This document shows, in pieces, positions 52,006 through 62,300 of a stretch of 64,000 bases of DNA. Source of the DNA: Pseudomonas brenneri (GTDB lineage Bacteria; Pseudomonadota; Gammaproteobacteria; Pseudomonadales; Pseudomonadaceae); assembly GCF_007858285.1 (NCBI RefSeq), contig NZ_VFIL01000007.1:282767-346766 (forward strand). The letters run 5' to 3'. How positions within the stretch are numbered: position 1 is the stretch's first letter; each line of letters begins with the position of its first letter. The notes below the pieces were generated by a model. It made no database searches, was not told the DNA's origin, and saw only the letters and a program-made list of their open reading frames with translations. The position numbers were made by a program, and so were the translations under genes.

Positions 52006-53343
52006 TCAGCTCGCGGTTGCCAGCAACAAATCACGCACCGAGCGCCCCTGGCCCAGGCGTCGATCATGTTCATGCAGCGACGCGGCAATCTCATCGGCGC
52101 GAATCGGCAGGATCGACAGCAACGTATCGCTCAAGCCATGGCTGGCCTGGCTGAAGCCCTGCATGTAGATGCCCGCCTTGCAGCGCTCGTCGGTGACCAC
52201 GCGGTAGTCGCGGCTCACTTCAAAGTCACCCATATAGGCTTCGAGCGGCGCCAGCAACTGGCGATGCATCTGGCGCTCATAACCGGTGGCCAACACGACG
52301 GCGTCGTAGTGGTTGATCACGGTTTCACCCGTGGCGTTATGGCGTACTACCAACTCAATGCCCAGGGGCCCGGCGCTGGCTTTTTCCACGGTGGTCAGGG
52401 TGCGGAATGCGTGACGGGCGATGCCGGAGACTTTCTGGCGGTAGAAGATCCCGTAGATACGCTCGATCAGGTCCAGGTCCACCACCGAATAGTTGGTGTT
52501 GTGGTACTCGTTGACCAGGCGTTCGCGCTCGCTGCTGGGCTGTTGGAACACCAGGTCAGTGAATTCCGGGGAGAACACTTCATTGACGAACGGGCTGTCA
52601 TCGGCCGGCTTGAGGGCCGAGCCGCGCAGAATGATATCCACCTGCACCGAGGGGAAGCTGTCATTCAGATCAATAAACGCCTCGGCCGCGCTCTGCCCTC
52701 CGCCGATGATCGCAATGCGCATCGGCTTACCCTCCACGCACGGCTGCTGGGCCATGCGCGCCAGGTACTGGGAATGGTGGAACACCCGGCCGTCATCCTT
52801 GAGCGCCTTGAACGCTTCGGGAATCCGTGGCGTACCACCGGCACTGACCACCACCGAGCGCGCGGTGCGCACCAGCTGCTCGCCCTGGGCATCGCGGGAG
52901 ATCACCCGCAGTGCCTCGACCTGCTGCTGATGCAGGATCGGCTCGATGGCCAGCACTTCCTCACCATAGCGGCTTTGCTCGGTAAATTGCCCGGCGACCC
53001 AGCGCAGGTAGTCGTTGTACTCCATGCGGCACGGGTAGAACGTGCCCAGGTTGATAAAGTCCACCAGGCGCCCGTGGGCCTTGAGATAGTTGACGAACGA
53101 ATAAGGGCTGGTGGGGTTGCGCAGGGTCACCAGGTCCTTGAGGAATGAAATCTGCAATTCACTCTGGCTCACCAGGGTATTGCCGTGCCAACGGTAGTCG
53201 GCCTGTTTGTCGAGAAACAGCACATCGAGCTTGCCCTGGGCTTTCTCGCGCTCTTGCAGGGCGATGGCCAGCGCCAGGTTCGAAGGACCGAAACCAATAC
53301 CGATCAGGTCGTGAACCGCGGGCGATGCAATTGCCTGTGTCAT
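52006..53343 (-). CDS. pvdA: L-ornithine N5-monooxygenase PvdA
   Basis: A 445-residue flavoprotein from ATG 53343 that hydroxylates ornithine for the siderophore pyoverdine. The frame continues 600 codons further upstream, but that stretch is antisense to pvdR and not protein-like. FAD-binding IGIGFGPSNLALAIAL (14-29), NADPH-binding IIGGGQSAAEAF and the C-terminal LATGYE are as in PvdA. A PvdS-type promoter lies upstream. Confidence 0.95.
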   Translation of the reverse strand: MTQAIASPAVHDLIGIGFGPSNLALAIALQEREKAQGKLDVLFLDKQADYRWHGNTLVSQSELQISFLKDLVTLRNPTSPYSFVNYLKAHGRLVDFINLGTFYPCRMEYNDYLRWVAGQFTEQSRYGEEVLAIEPILHQQQVEALRVISRDAQGEQLVRTARSVVVSAGGTPRIPEAFKALKDDGRVFHHSQYLARMAQQPCVEGKPMRIAIIGGGQSAAEAFIDLNDSFPSVQVDIILRGSALKPADDSPFVNEVFSPEFTDLVFQQPSSERERLVNEYHNTNYSVVDLDLIERIYGIFYRQKVSGIARHAFRTLTTVEKASAGPLGIELVVRHNATGETVINHYDAVVLATGYERQMHRQLLAPLEAYMGDFEVSRDYRVVTDERCKAGIYMQGFSQASHGLSDTLLSILPIRADEIAASLHEHDRRLGQGRSVRDLLLATAS

Positions 53344-53428
53344 TCCAGTGTCCTCTGGATAAGCCCCGTGGCAGTGGGGCGGAAAGCCTGGGCGGCCTGC
53401 TGAACAACAGGCCCTGTGTTGATAGGAA

Positions 53429-53452
53429 ACGAGGACAGTGAAAAAAAATTTA
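53429..53452 (-). promoter_or_regulatory. PvdS-type promoter of pvdA
   Basis: On the minus strand TAAAT is followed after exactly 16 bases by CGT, the PvdS (iron-starvation sigma) consensus TAAAT-N16-CGT. About 85 bases before the pvdA start. Confidence 0.85.
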
Positions 53453-53534
53453 AGGCGTGCACAGGATTCACCCCCGCATGCGCGGAGCCGGCTGCCCTGA
53501 CAATGCAATGATGGCAGTTTGAGGCTGTCTAATT

Positions 53535-53553
53535 TATAGTAATTCTCATGTAG
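53535..53553. promoter_or_regulatory. Fur-box-like sequence between the two pvd promoters
   Basis: TATAGTAATTCTCATGTAG has 15 of 19 bases in common with the reverse form of the Fur consensus (GATAATAATTCTCATTATC). Confidence 0.55.
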
Positions 53554-53624
53554 ATTTACATAAGGCGTGCCTGGGTGAGCAGATACTGGCCTTTCGCCTA
53601 GCTGTAACGGCATATGTAAGCGCT

Positions 53625-53648
53625 TAAATTTCTGGGCAAATACCTCGT
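53625..53648 (+). promoter_or_regulatory. PvdS-type promoter of pvdRT-opmQ
   Basis: TAAAT, 16 bases, CGT on the plus strand, about 83 bases before the pvdR start: a second match to the PvdS consensus, divergent from that of pvdA. Confidence 0.85.
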
Positions 53649-53730
53649 TTACCTGACAGCTTCCTGCACCCGCCTCTGCCCCCCCAGCAGACGCTTGTGC
53701 GGTCCGAACTTTCCTGGCTGGAACCCGTGC

Positions 53731-54903
53731 ATGAACCGTCCCCGACACACCCGGCGCGCTCTGCTGGTAGCACTTTGCCTGATCCCGGTGGCCGCCTTCG
53801 CCGCTTGGCAACTGATCCCGCCCGGCCGGGATAAATTTGCCACCCTGCAAGTACACCGGGGCGATATCGAAAGCAGCGTGACCGCCCTCGGCACACTGCA
53901 GCCACGACGCTACGTCGATGTCGGCGCCCAGGCATCCGGGCAGATCCGCAAGATTCACGTTGAAGCCGGCGCCCAGGTCAAGGAAGGCGACCTGCTGGTG
54001 GAGATAGACCCCGCCACCCAACAAGCCAAACTCGACGCCACCCGCTACTCCGTCGCCAACCTGCAGGCACAACTGCAAGAGCAGCACGCGCAAAACCGCC
54101 TGGCGCGGCAAAAGTACCAGCGCCAGCAACGCCTGGCCGCCGGTGGCGCCACCCGCGATGAAGACGTACAGACCGCCCAGGCCGAACTGGATGCGACCCA
54201 AGCGCGCATCGACATGTTCAAGGCCCAGATCAGCCAGGCCCAGGCCAGCTTGCGGGTCGACCAGGCCGAGCTTGGCTACACGCGCATCTATGCGCCGATT
54301 TCCGGCACGGTGGTGGCCGTGGATGCCCGCGAAGGCCAGACCCTCAACAGCCAGCAACAGACACCGCTGATCCTGCGGATCGCCAACCTGTCGCCCATGA
54401 CCGTCTGGGCGGAAGTCTCGGAAGCCGATATCGGCCATGTCAAACCCGGCATGCAGGCGTATTTCACCACCCTGAGCGGTGGCGCACGGCGCTGGACCAG
54501 TACCGTGCGCCAGATCCTGCCGGTGCCCCCCAAACCGCTGAACGAAACCAGCCAGGGCGGCGGCAGCCCCAGCAGTTCCAGCAAGAGTGGCAGTGGCCGC
54601 GTGGTGCTCTACACCGTGCTGCTGGATGTCGACAATGCCGATAACGCGTTGATGGCGGAAATGACCGCCCAGGTATTTTTCGTCGCCAGCCGCGCCACCG
54701 ATACCCTGACCGCGCCGGTCGCAGCCCTGCAAGGCGGCACCCGCCCCGACATGCAACTGGCCCGCGTGGTGGCCAAGGACGGCAGCATCGAAGACCGTGA
54801 GGTGCGGGTCGGTATCAGTGACCGCCTGCGCATCCAGATCCTCGACGGCCTCAACGAAGGCGATCACCTGCTGATCGGCCCCGCCCAAAGCAGCGGAGGC
54901 TGA
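53731..54903 (+). CDS. pvdR: PvdR, membrane-fusion protein of pyoverdine export
   Basis: A 390-residue periplasmic adaptor (MacA type) from ATG 53731 (a TTG at 53695 is unlikely). An N-terminal membrane anchor (ALLVALCLIPVAAFAAW) precedes lipoyl/coiled-coil domains; the coiled coil (about 105-165) is rich in Ala, Gln and Arg. It links PvdT in the inner membrane with OpmQ in the outer membrane for secretion and recycling of pyoverdine. Confidence 0.92.
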   Translation: MNRPRHTRRALLVALCLIPVAAFAAWQLIPPGRDKFATLQVHRGDIESSVTALGTLQPRRYVDVGAQASGQIRKIHVEAGAQVKEGDLLVEIDPATQQAKLDATRYSVANLQAQLQEQHAQNRLARQKYQRQQRLAAGGATRDEDVQTAQAELDATQARIDMFKAQISQAQASLRVDQAELGYTRIYAPISGTVVAVDAREGQTLNSQQQTPLILRIANLSPMTVWAEVSEADIGHVKPGMQAYFTTLSGGARRWTSTVRQILPVPPKPLNETSQGGGSPSSSSKSGSGRVVLYTVLLDVDNADNALMAEMTAQVFFVASRATDTLTAPVAALQGGTRPDMQLARVVAKDGSIEDREVRVGISDRLRIQILDGLNEGDHLLIGPAQSSGG

Positions 54904-56877
54904 ATGTTGACGCCGCTGATCGAACTTCGGGACATCCGCAAATCCTACGGTGGCGGTGATGCGCCCCAAGTCGACGTGCTGCGCGGGATCGACCTGTCGA
55001 TCCATGCCGGGGAATTCGTGGCGATTGTCGGAGCCTCCGGCTCCGGCAAGTCGACCTTGATGAATATCCTCGGCTGCCTCGACCGCCCTACCGTCGGCCA
55101 ATACCTGTTCGCCGGGGAGAACGTCGCCCAACTGGACACCGACGAACTGGCCTGGCTACGCCGCGAGGCCTTTGGCTTTGTGTTCCAGGGCTATCACCTG
55201 ATCCCGTCCGGCTCGGCCCAGGAAAACGTCGAGATGCCGGCGATCTATGCCGGTACGCCGGCCGCCGAACGCCACGCCCGCGCCGCCGCTCTGCTTACCC
55301 GGCTGGGGCTGGCCGAGCGCACCGGCAACCGTCCGCACCAACTGTCTGGGGGCCAGCAGCAACGGGTGTCGATTGCCCGCGCCCTGATGAATGGCGGGCA
55401 TATCATTCTTGCCGACGAACCCACCGGCGCCCTCGACAGCCATAGCGGCGCCGAGGTCATGACCCTGCTCGACGAATTGGCCAGCCAGGGTCACGTGGTG
55501 ATCCTGATCACCCACGACCGCGAAGTGGCAGCCAGGGCCAAGCGCATCATCGAGATCCGCGACGGCCTGATCATCAGCGACACCCCGAACCCCGGCAACC
55601 AGCCAGCCACGGAAGCCAACCCCAAGGCCCTGCAAGCGGTAGACCTGCGCCAACGCCTGGCCGACGGCGCCGAGCACAATGGCGCCTGGAAAGCCGAACT
55701 GCTGGACGCGGTGCAAGCGGCCTGGCGGGTCATGTGGATCAACCGCTTCCGCACGGCCCTGACTCTGCTGGGGATCATTATCGGCGTGGCCTCGGTGGTG
55801 GTAATGCTCGCCGTGGGCGAAGGCAGCAAACGCCAGGTCATGGCGCAGATGGGCGCCTTTGGCTCGAACATTCTCTACGTCAGCGGCTCGGCGCCCAACC
55901 CGCGCACACCGCCCGGCATTATCACCATGAACGACGTCACCGCCATGGCCGCCCTGCCCCAGGTCAAGCGCATCATGCCGGTCAATGGCGCGGAGGCCGG
56001 GGTGCGTTTCGGCAATGTCGACCACATGGCCTATGTCGGCGGCAACGACACCAACTTCCCGGCGATTTTCAATTGGCCGGTGGTCGAGGGCAGCTACTTC
56101 ACCGAAGCGGACGAACGCGCCGCCGCGACCGTCGCGGTGATTGGCAAACGGGTGCGCGACAAGCTGTTCAAGGATCTGCCCAGCCCCATCGGCCAGTACA
56201 TCCTGATCGAAAACGTGCCCTTCCAGGTGATCGGCGTGCTCGCCGAAAAAGGTGCCAGCTCCGGCGACAAGGACAGCGACGACCGTGTCGCCATCCCCTA
56301 CTCCGCTGCGAGTATTCGCCTGTTTGGCAGCTACAACCCCGAGTACGTGGTGATTGCCGCCGCCGATGCGCGCAAGGTACACGAGGCCGAAAAAGCCATC
56401 GACCAGCTGCTGCTGCGCCTGCACAACGGCAAGCGTGATTTTGAACTGACCAACAACGCTGCAATGATCCAGGCCGAAGCACGAACCCAGAACACCCTGT
56501 CGCTGATGCTCGGCTCGATTGCCGCCATCTCGCTGCTGGTGGGCGGCATCGGCGTGATGAATATCATGCTGATGACCGTACGCGAACGCACCCGGGAAAT
56601 CGGCATCCGCATGGCCACCGGTGCGCGGCAGCGGGACATCCTGCGTCAGTTCCTCACCGAAGCGGTGATGCTCACAGTGGTCGGCGGGGTGGCCGGGATC
56701 GGCCTTGCCCTGCTGGTCGGCGGCGGGCTGATCCTCAGCAGCGTGGCCGTCGCTTTCTCCTTGCCCGCCGCCCTCGGCGCCTTCGCTTGCGCGCTGGTCA
56801 CCGGCGTCATCTTCGGCTTTATGCCGGCCCGCAAAGCAGCCCGGCTCGACCCGGTCACGGCCCTTACCAGTGAATGA
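54904..56877 (+). CDS. pvdT: PvdT, MacB-type ABC transporter
   Basis: A 657-residue fused ATPase-permease. Walker A GASGSGKST (about 42-50), ABC signature LSGGQQQRVSIARAL, Walker B ILADEPTGALD. A transmembrane helix is at about 275-300, a large periplasmic domain follows, then three C-terminal helices with MTVRERTREIGIRMATGARQ. Starts the base after the pvdR stop. Confidence 0.94.
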   Translation: MLTPLIELRDIRKSYGGGDAPQVDVLRGIDLSIHAGEFVAIVGASGSGKSTLMNILGCLDRPTVGQYLFAGENVAQLDTDELAWLRREAFGFVFQGYHLIPSGSAQENVEMPAIYAGTPAAERHARAAALLTRLGLAERTGNRPHQLSGGQQQRVSIARALMNGGHIILADEPTGALDSHSGAEVMTLLDELASQGHVVILITHDREVAARAKRIIEIRDGLIISDTPNPGNQPATEANPKALQAVDLRQRLADGAEHNGAWKAELLDAVQAAWRVMWINRFRTALTLLGIIIGVASVVVMLAVGEGSKRQVMAQMGAFGSNILYVSGSAPNPRTPPGIITMNDVTAMAALPQVKRIMPVNGAEAGVRFGNVDHMAYVGGNDTNFPAIFNWPVVEGSYFTEADERAAATVAVIGKRVRDKLFKDLPSPIGQYILIENVPFQVIGVLAEKGASSGDKDSDDRVAIPYSAASIRLFGSYNPEYVVIAAADARKVHEAEKAIDQLLLRLHNGKRDFELTNNAAMIQAEARTQNTLSLMLGSIAAISLLVGGIGVMNIMLMTVRERTREIGIRMATGARQRDILRQFLTEAVMLTVVGGVAGIGLALLVGGGLILSSVAVAFSLPAALGAFACALVTGVIFGFMPARKAARLDPVTALTSE

Positions 56878-56884
56878 TCGCCCT

Positions 56885-58279
56885 ATGAAAGCGCACTTGA
56901 CCCTCATCGCCGCCAGCCTGCTGCTGGCCGCGTGCAGCAGCCCGGCGCAGCGGCCGGACAGCGGCCTGCAAGTACCTGCCACCTGGGACACGGCAAGCCA
57001 GGCCAACGCCCTGCACATCAACCGGCAATGGTGGACGGCCTTCGCCAGCCCGCAGCTCAACCAACTGATCGAACAGGCCCGTAGCGGGAGCCATGACCTG
57101 GCTAGTGCCGTGGCCCGAGTACGCCAGGCCCAGGCCGACGCCGTTGTCGCCGGCGCACCACTGCTGCCTGAGCTCAAGGGTGGACTCAACGCCAGCCGGC
57201 AGAAACAGCTGCGCGGCACGGGCAATAGCCAACAAGATAGCAATAGCAACAAAGACACAGTGGACTCCTTCAGCGCGAACCTCACCGCCACCTACGAAAT
57301 CGACTTCTGGGGCGGCAAGCGTGCCGCACGCGACAGTGCGGAGCTGGCAGTGCGCGCCAGCGAATTCGATCGCGCCACGGTAGAACTGACCCTGCTCAGC
57401 GGCGTCGCCATGGCCTACACCCAATTACTGGCGTTGCATGAACAACAACGCATCGCCGAATTGAACCTGGGCAATGCACAGAGCGTCCTCAAACTGGTAC
57501 AGACCCGCCATGACGCCGGCTCTGCCACCCTCCTGGAGCTGGCGCAGCAAAAGAGCCTGGTGGCCGCACAGCAACGGCAACTGCCGCAAGTGCGCCAACG
57601 CGCCGAAGAAACCCGAATCAGTCTGGCGGCCCTGCTCGGCCAACCCGTGCAGACCCTGCGGTTCACAGATCAACCCTTTGACCAACTGCGCTGGCCAAAC
57701 ATTACCGCCGGAGTGCCCAGCGACCTGCTCAGCCGCCGCCCGGACGTTGCCAGTGCCGAGGCACAACTGGCTGCTGCCCAGGCCGACATCATCGTCGCCC
57801 GCGCCGCCATGCTGCCCACCCTCACCCTGACCGCCAACCTTGGCTCTGGTGCCAACCGGGCGGCCGATATGTTGCGCAACCCGTTCTACAACCTCGCGGG
57901 CGGGCTGATCGCGCCGATTTTCAACAATGGCCGCCTCAGCGCCGGACGCGACAAGGCCACTGCGCGCCAGGATGAGCTGCTGCACACCTATCGCACAGCG
58001 ATCATCAATGGCTTCGCCGACGTGGAAAAAGCCCTGAGCAGCATTCGCCGGCTGGACGAACAGCGCCAGTGGCAGCACGAGGAATTGAGTGAGGCGCTCA
58101 CCGCTTTTCGCATCGCCCAGAGCCGCTATGAGGCCGGCGCAGAAGACTTGCTGACGGTCTTGGAGACCCAGCGCACACTGTATGCCGCCCAGGACCTGAA
58201 TGTGCAACTGCGTCAGGCGCGACTGGGGGCAAGCATTGCCCTGTACAAGGCACTGGGAGGCGGCTGGCAGGCACTGTAG
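56885..58279 (+). CDS. opmQ: OpmQ, outer-membrane efflux lipoprotein
   Basis: A 464-residue TolC-family channel from ATG 56885. Signal and lipobox LLLAACSS (Cys17 or so) indicate a lipoprotein. Two outer-membrane efflux repeats follow. Third gene of the pvdRT-opmQ operon, 7 bases after pvdT. Confidence 0.93.
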   Translation: MKAHLTLIAASLLLAACSSPAQRPDSGLQVPATWDTASQANALHINRQWWTAFASPQLNQLIEQARSGSHDLASAVARVRQAQADAVVAGAPLLPELKGGLNASRQKQLRGTGNSQQDSNSNKDTVDSFSANLTATYEIDFWGGKRAARDSAELAVRASEFDRATVELTLLSGVAMAYTQLLALHEQQRIAELNLGNAQSVLKLVQTRHDAGSATLLELAQQKSLVAAQQRQLPQVRQRAEETRISLAALLGQPVQTLRFTDQPFDQLRWPNITAGVPSDLLSRRPDVASAEAQLAAAQADIIVARAAMLPTLTLTANLGSGANRAADMLRNPFYNLAGGLIAPIFNNGRLSAGRDKATARQDELLHTYRTAIINGFADVEKALSSIRRLDEQRQWQHEELSEALTAFRIAQSRYEAGAEDLLTVLETQRTLYAAQDLNVQLRQARLGASIALYKALGGGWQAL

Positions 58280-58320
58280 GCGCCGGCTTGCCGGCTCCTG
58301 CCAGGGAGTCCCGTACTCAA

Positions 58321-59280
58321 TCAGTGGCGCGCGAAAGCCACCCGTAACGATTCGGCGATCCACTCCAGAGCCTCTTCAGCCTCGTCGATAATCGCCCCCA
58401 TACGCATAAAGTCATGGGTCATACCCGCATAAACCTTTACATCAACCGCCACGCCGGCCTGTTTCAAATGGGCGCCATACGCCACCCCTTCGTCGTGCAA
58501 CGGATCGCACTCAGCCACCGCCAGCAACACCGGCGCCACGTTAGGCGCAACCTGCGCCAATAGCGGTGAAAAACGCGGGTCCAGACGATCACTGTGCTCG
58601 CCAGCGTAATGCTGGTAGAACCAGCTCAACGTGTCCTTCTCCAACAGATAACCCGAGCCATAACGCTCCAACGAAGCTGTCGGGCGGCTCGCATCGGTCA
58701 CCGGATAGATCAACACCTGCAAGCACGGCTGGACCTGGCGCCCATCAGCCGCCAACTGGTTGCAAAGCACCGTGGCCAGGCTGGCGCCAACACTGTCGCC
58801 GGCTACGGCCAGACGCGCCGGATCGATACCCAGGGCACCAGCCTCCTGTACCAACCAGTGCCATGCATCCTGTGCATCGTGAACCGCCGTGGGAAACACC
58901 CACTCCGGAGCCAGTCGATAACCCACGGAAATCACCACACAACCGGCCCGGGCCGCCAACGAGCGGCACAGCGCATCGTGTGAGTCGAGACTGCCAACCA
59001 CATAGCCACCACCATGAAAATACAACAGTGCGGCACGGGTCGAGCCTGGCGGCGTAGCGCTGTACAAACGCGCCTCCAGGCGGTTGCCATCACGTACCGC
59101 AATCGACAGGGTTTCAACCCGTGGCAGTTCCTCGCAGTCAGCCATCATCAACTGGGAGGATTGATCAAACTGTTCACGAGCGGCTTGTGGGGTCAACTGA
59201 TGCATGGCCGTGCGCTTGCCGCTGTCACGACCGGCACCGACCAGTTCAAGAAATGCAGCAATATCAGGGTTTAACGACAT
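58321..59280 (-). CDS. Alpha/beta hydrolase (hormone-sensitive lipase family esterase)
   Basis: A 319-residue esterase from ATG 59280 (GGAGTTGTTTC upstream). Oxyanion motif HGGG (YFHGGGYVVGS, about 107-117), nucleophile GDSVG (about 178-182; usually GDSAG), acid Asp in CDPLHDEG and His in MTHDF. It lies between opmQ and the NRPS gene, within the pyoverdine locus, so could trim acyl chains or hydrolyse iron-siderophore esters; not a known pyoverdine gene. Confidence 0.85.
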   Translation of the reverse strand: MSLNPDIAAFLELVGAGRDSGKRTAMHQLTPQAAREQFDQSSQLMMADCEELPRVETLSIAVRDGNRLEARLYSATPPGSTRAALLYFHGGGYVVGSLDSHDALCRSLAARAGCVVISVGYRLAPEWVFPTAVHDAQDAWHWLVQEAGALGIDPARLAVAGDSVGASLATVLCNQLAADGRQVQPCLQVLIYPVTDASRPTASLERYGSGYLLEKDTLSWFYQHYAGEHSDRLDPRFSPLLAQVAPNVAPVLLAVAECDPLHDEGVAYGAHLKQAGVAVDVKVYAGMTHDFMRMGAIIDEAEEALEWIAESLRVAFARH

Positions 59281-59327
59281 GAAACAACTCCATGCTGGCC
59301 GGGCGATTCGCCCGGCCAGGTTCAGGT

Positions 59328-62300
59328 TCAAGCGCTGATGGGGGTCAGCAACCGGGTAAGTGCCTGATCCAGGCTTTCAAGGAAACGTGAATTGCGAGGG
59401 ACTTCGAAGTGCCCGCAAGGCAAGCTCGGCCCGGCAGCGTCCTGGCCCAGTTGCAGGCCTAGTGCCTGGGCAGCCGCTTCATGGCCTGCGGCCCACCAGC
59501 AATGAGGTGCTGCCTGAATCTGCGGGCAACGGGTCAGCGCCAGGGACAAACGCTTGAGACGCCGAGCCACGCTGAAGATATGCCCCAGCTCATCCGCCCC
59601 CAACACCTGGGACAGCGAGCCCACAGCGACCGTCTGCTGCGCCAGCAAGCCAGCGAACAGTTGACGCAAGCCCGCCGGGGTTTCATCCAGGGTGACCGGC
59701 AGTATCGCCTGCACGCCAGGCATCATCACCTGGATAAACGAGTGCAGATCCTCCAGGCCGTCATCCATCTCGCCAGCAGGCTCGGTGCCCGGAACGAAAC
59801 TGTCCATCAGACCAAGGAACTCGACCTGCTGGCCCTGATGCTCCAGCTCTGCCGTCATCAATATCGCCAGCGTCCCGCCCAGGGACCAGCCCAGCAAATG
59901 GTATGGCCCATGGGGTTGTCGGGCGCGCAGGTCATCGACGTAATCCACGGCCATGCGCTCCAGCGACGAGTCCTGCCAGTTGGCGTCAAGCAGCATCCGG
60001 CACTGAATCGCCTGCACCGAGCGGCGCCCGGCTAACAGCCGCGCTACGGGCTCGTAATCGAATACCGTGCCAAACCCTGCGTGTACACAGAACAAGGGGG
60101 CCAGCTCAGTCTCACCTTGATTCATCGTCAGTATCGACACAGGTTTTGCCGCAAGCGCCGGTGCTTCACCACTGCCGGTCAGTTCGCCAATCGTCGGTTT
60201 TTGCATCAGGTCACGCAGTTTCAGACTGAAGCCATGCACCTTCAGCGCGCGCGCCTTGGCCACGACTTGCAGGCTTAGGATCGAATCACCACCCAGCTCG
60301 AAGAAGTTGTCGCCCAGCCCGACCTTCTCGACCTTGAGCACGGTCTGCCAGATCTGCGCCAGGGCTTTCTCCAACTCGGTACGCGGTGCTACATAACCGC
60401 GCTGCTGTTGATTGACATCAGGGTCTGGCAGGCCTTTGCGGTCGAGCTTGCCATTGGGGGTCAACGGCATACGCTCCAGTACCACTAAGTGCGCGGGCAC
60501 CATGTAGTCCGGCAACTCGCCTCTCAGTTGTTCGCGCAGGCGGTCGCACCAGCCGCTGTCAACGCCACTGTCCTGGGCCACCACATACCCGACCAATTGC
60601 TTGCCGCTGCCACCCTCGCGGGCGACCACCACGGCATCCCGCACCCCGGCACAGCCCTTGAGGCGCGATTCGATTTCGCCCAGTTCGATACGAAAGCCAC
60701 GGATTTTCACCTGATTGTCGATACGCCCCAGATAATCGAAGACGCCATCCTGGCGTTCGCGCACCAGGTCACCGGTGCGGTACAAGCGCCCACCGTCGAG
60801 GCTGAACGGATCGAGGACAAAACGCTCGGCCGTCAGCCCCGCACGGTCCAGGTAACCCCGGGCCATGCCATAGCCGCCCAGGTACAACTCACCCGCAGCG
60901 CCTTTGGGCAATGGGTTCAGGTCGCTGTCCAGTACATAGGTGCTGCGCGCACCGACCTTGTTGCCAATCGGCGCGTAAGCCGCGCCGCAGGTGTCGTCTG
61001 GCCCCGCCTTCCAGATCAACGGAGTGACCACGGTTTCGGTCGGGCCGTAGCCGTTAATGATGAACTGGGGCTGCAAGGCGCGTTGCGCCAGCGCCAGGCT
61101 GGCTTGCGGTACTGCGTCACCACCAAAGCAGTAAATACGCACCGCCGGTGGGTTACCTTCACGCTCGGCGTGCTCGGCCAACTGTTGCAGATAAACCGGC
61201 GGGAACGCCGCGACTGTTACGCCATGCTGGTGCAAGGCTTCAAAGGTCTGTTCCGGCGTCCACAGGTTGTCATCGCGAATCAGCAGGCGCCCACCGTGAG
61301 TCAGCGTGGTCAGCCAACGCTCATGGGCACCGTCGAAGGCAAAGGACATAAACAGCAATTCGCAGTCCTCAGGGCTCATGGTGTAACGCTCGCCAATCGC
61401 CCGGCAATGCATGGCCAGCGGACCATGTGCCACTGCCACGCCTTTGGGCAGGCCGGTGGATCCCGAGGTGTAGATCACGTAGGCCAGGTTTTGCGCTTGC
61501 AACCGCACCTGTGGGTCTGTCACGGGCTGGTCAGCGAGGTCCAATTGATCGAGTTCCAGCACGCGCACGTGCGCCAACGCCGGTAATGTCTCGCGCAACG
61601 AGGTGTCGGTAAGCAGCAAGGCAATCCCTGAGTCTTCCATCAAGTAGGTCAGACGGTCCTTTGGATAGCCGGTGTCCAGCGGCACATAAGCGCCACCGGC
61701 TTTAAACACGGCAAGCAAGGCCACGATCAACGACTGGCCGCGTGGCATGGCCACGCCCACTCGCACTTCCGGCCCCACGCCTTCGGCGACCAAGAGGTGA
61801 GCCAGGCGGTTGGCGGCTGCGTCCAGTTCGGCGTAGGAATACACCGTCTCACCAAACAGCACCGCGGGCTGCTGCGGTGTACGAGCGGCATACTGGGCAA
61901 TGCGCTGGTGAACATACAGGCCATCGAATTCAGGCTCGGCTGGCTGCACCTCACCAGCCAGAGCCTCAGGCAGACCGATATTGCCCAAAGGCTGATGCGC
62001 ATTGCTGGCCAGTTGTTCCAGCAGCCCTTCCATGTTGCGGCGAATGCTCTGTACCGAGGCTTCGTCGAAATGCTCCTGCAAATACATGTACTCGATGACC
62101 AAGCCGTCCTCAAGCGTCACCATCAGGTCCATCGGAATGTTAGTACGTCCATAACTGCCGGTATCGCCAAAGCGCAGCAGTGGATCGTTGACCGCGTTGA
62201 GGGCCTGATCGACCGGATGGTTTTCGAACACGATAATGCTGTCGAACAAGGCCTGGCCACTCTGCCCGGCCCAGCGCTGAACATCGGACAACGGCGTGTA

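Noticed and set aside
53344..55131. A 600-codon extension of the pvdA frame to 55131
   Set aside because: It is antisense to pvdR and part of pvdT, has no homology-like motifs, and the ATG at 53343 gives a standard PvdA N-terminus with a PvdS promoter just before it.
55156..57291. Long open frame antisense to pvdT/opmQ
   Set aside because: Only a GC-rich shadow of real genes on the plus strand, with repetitive His/Gly/Ala/Gln composition.
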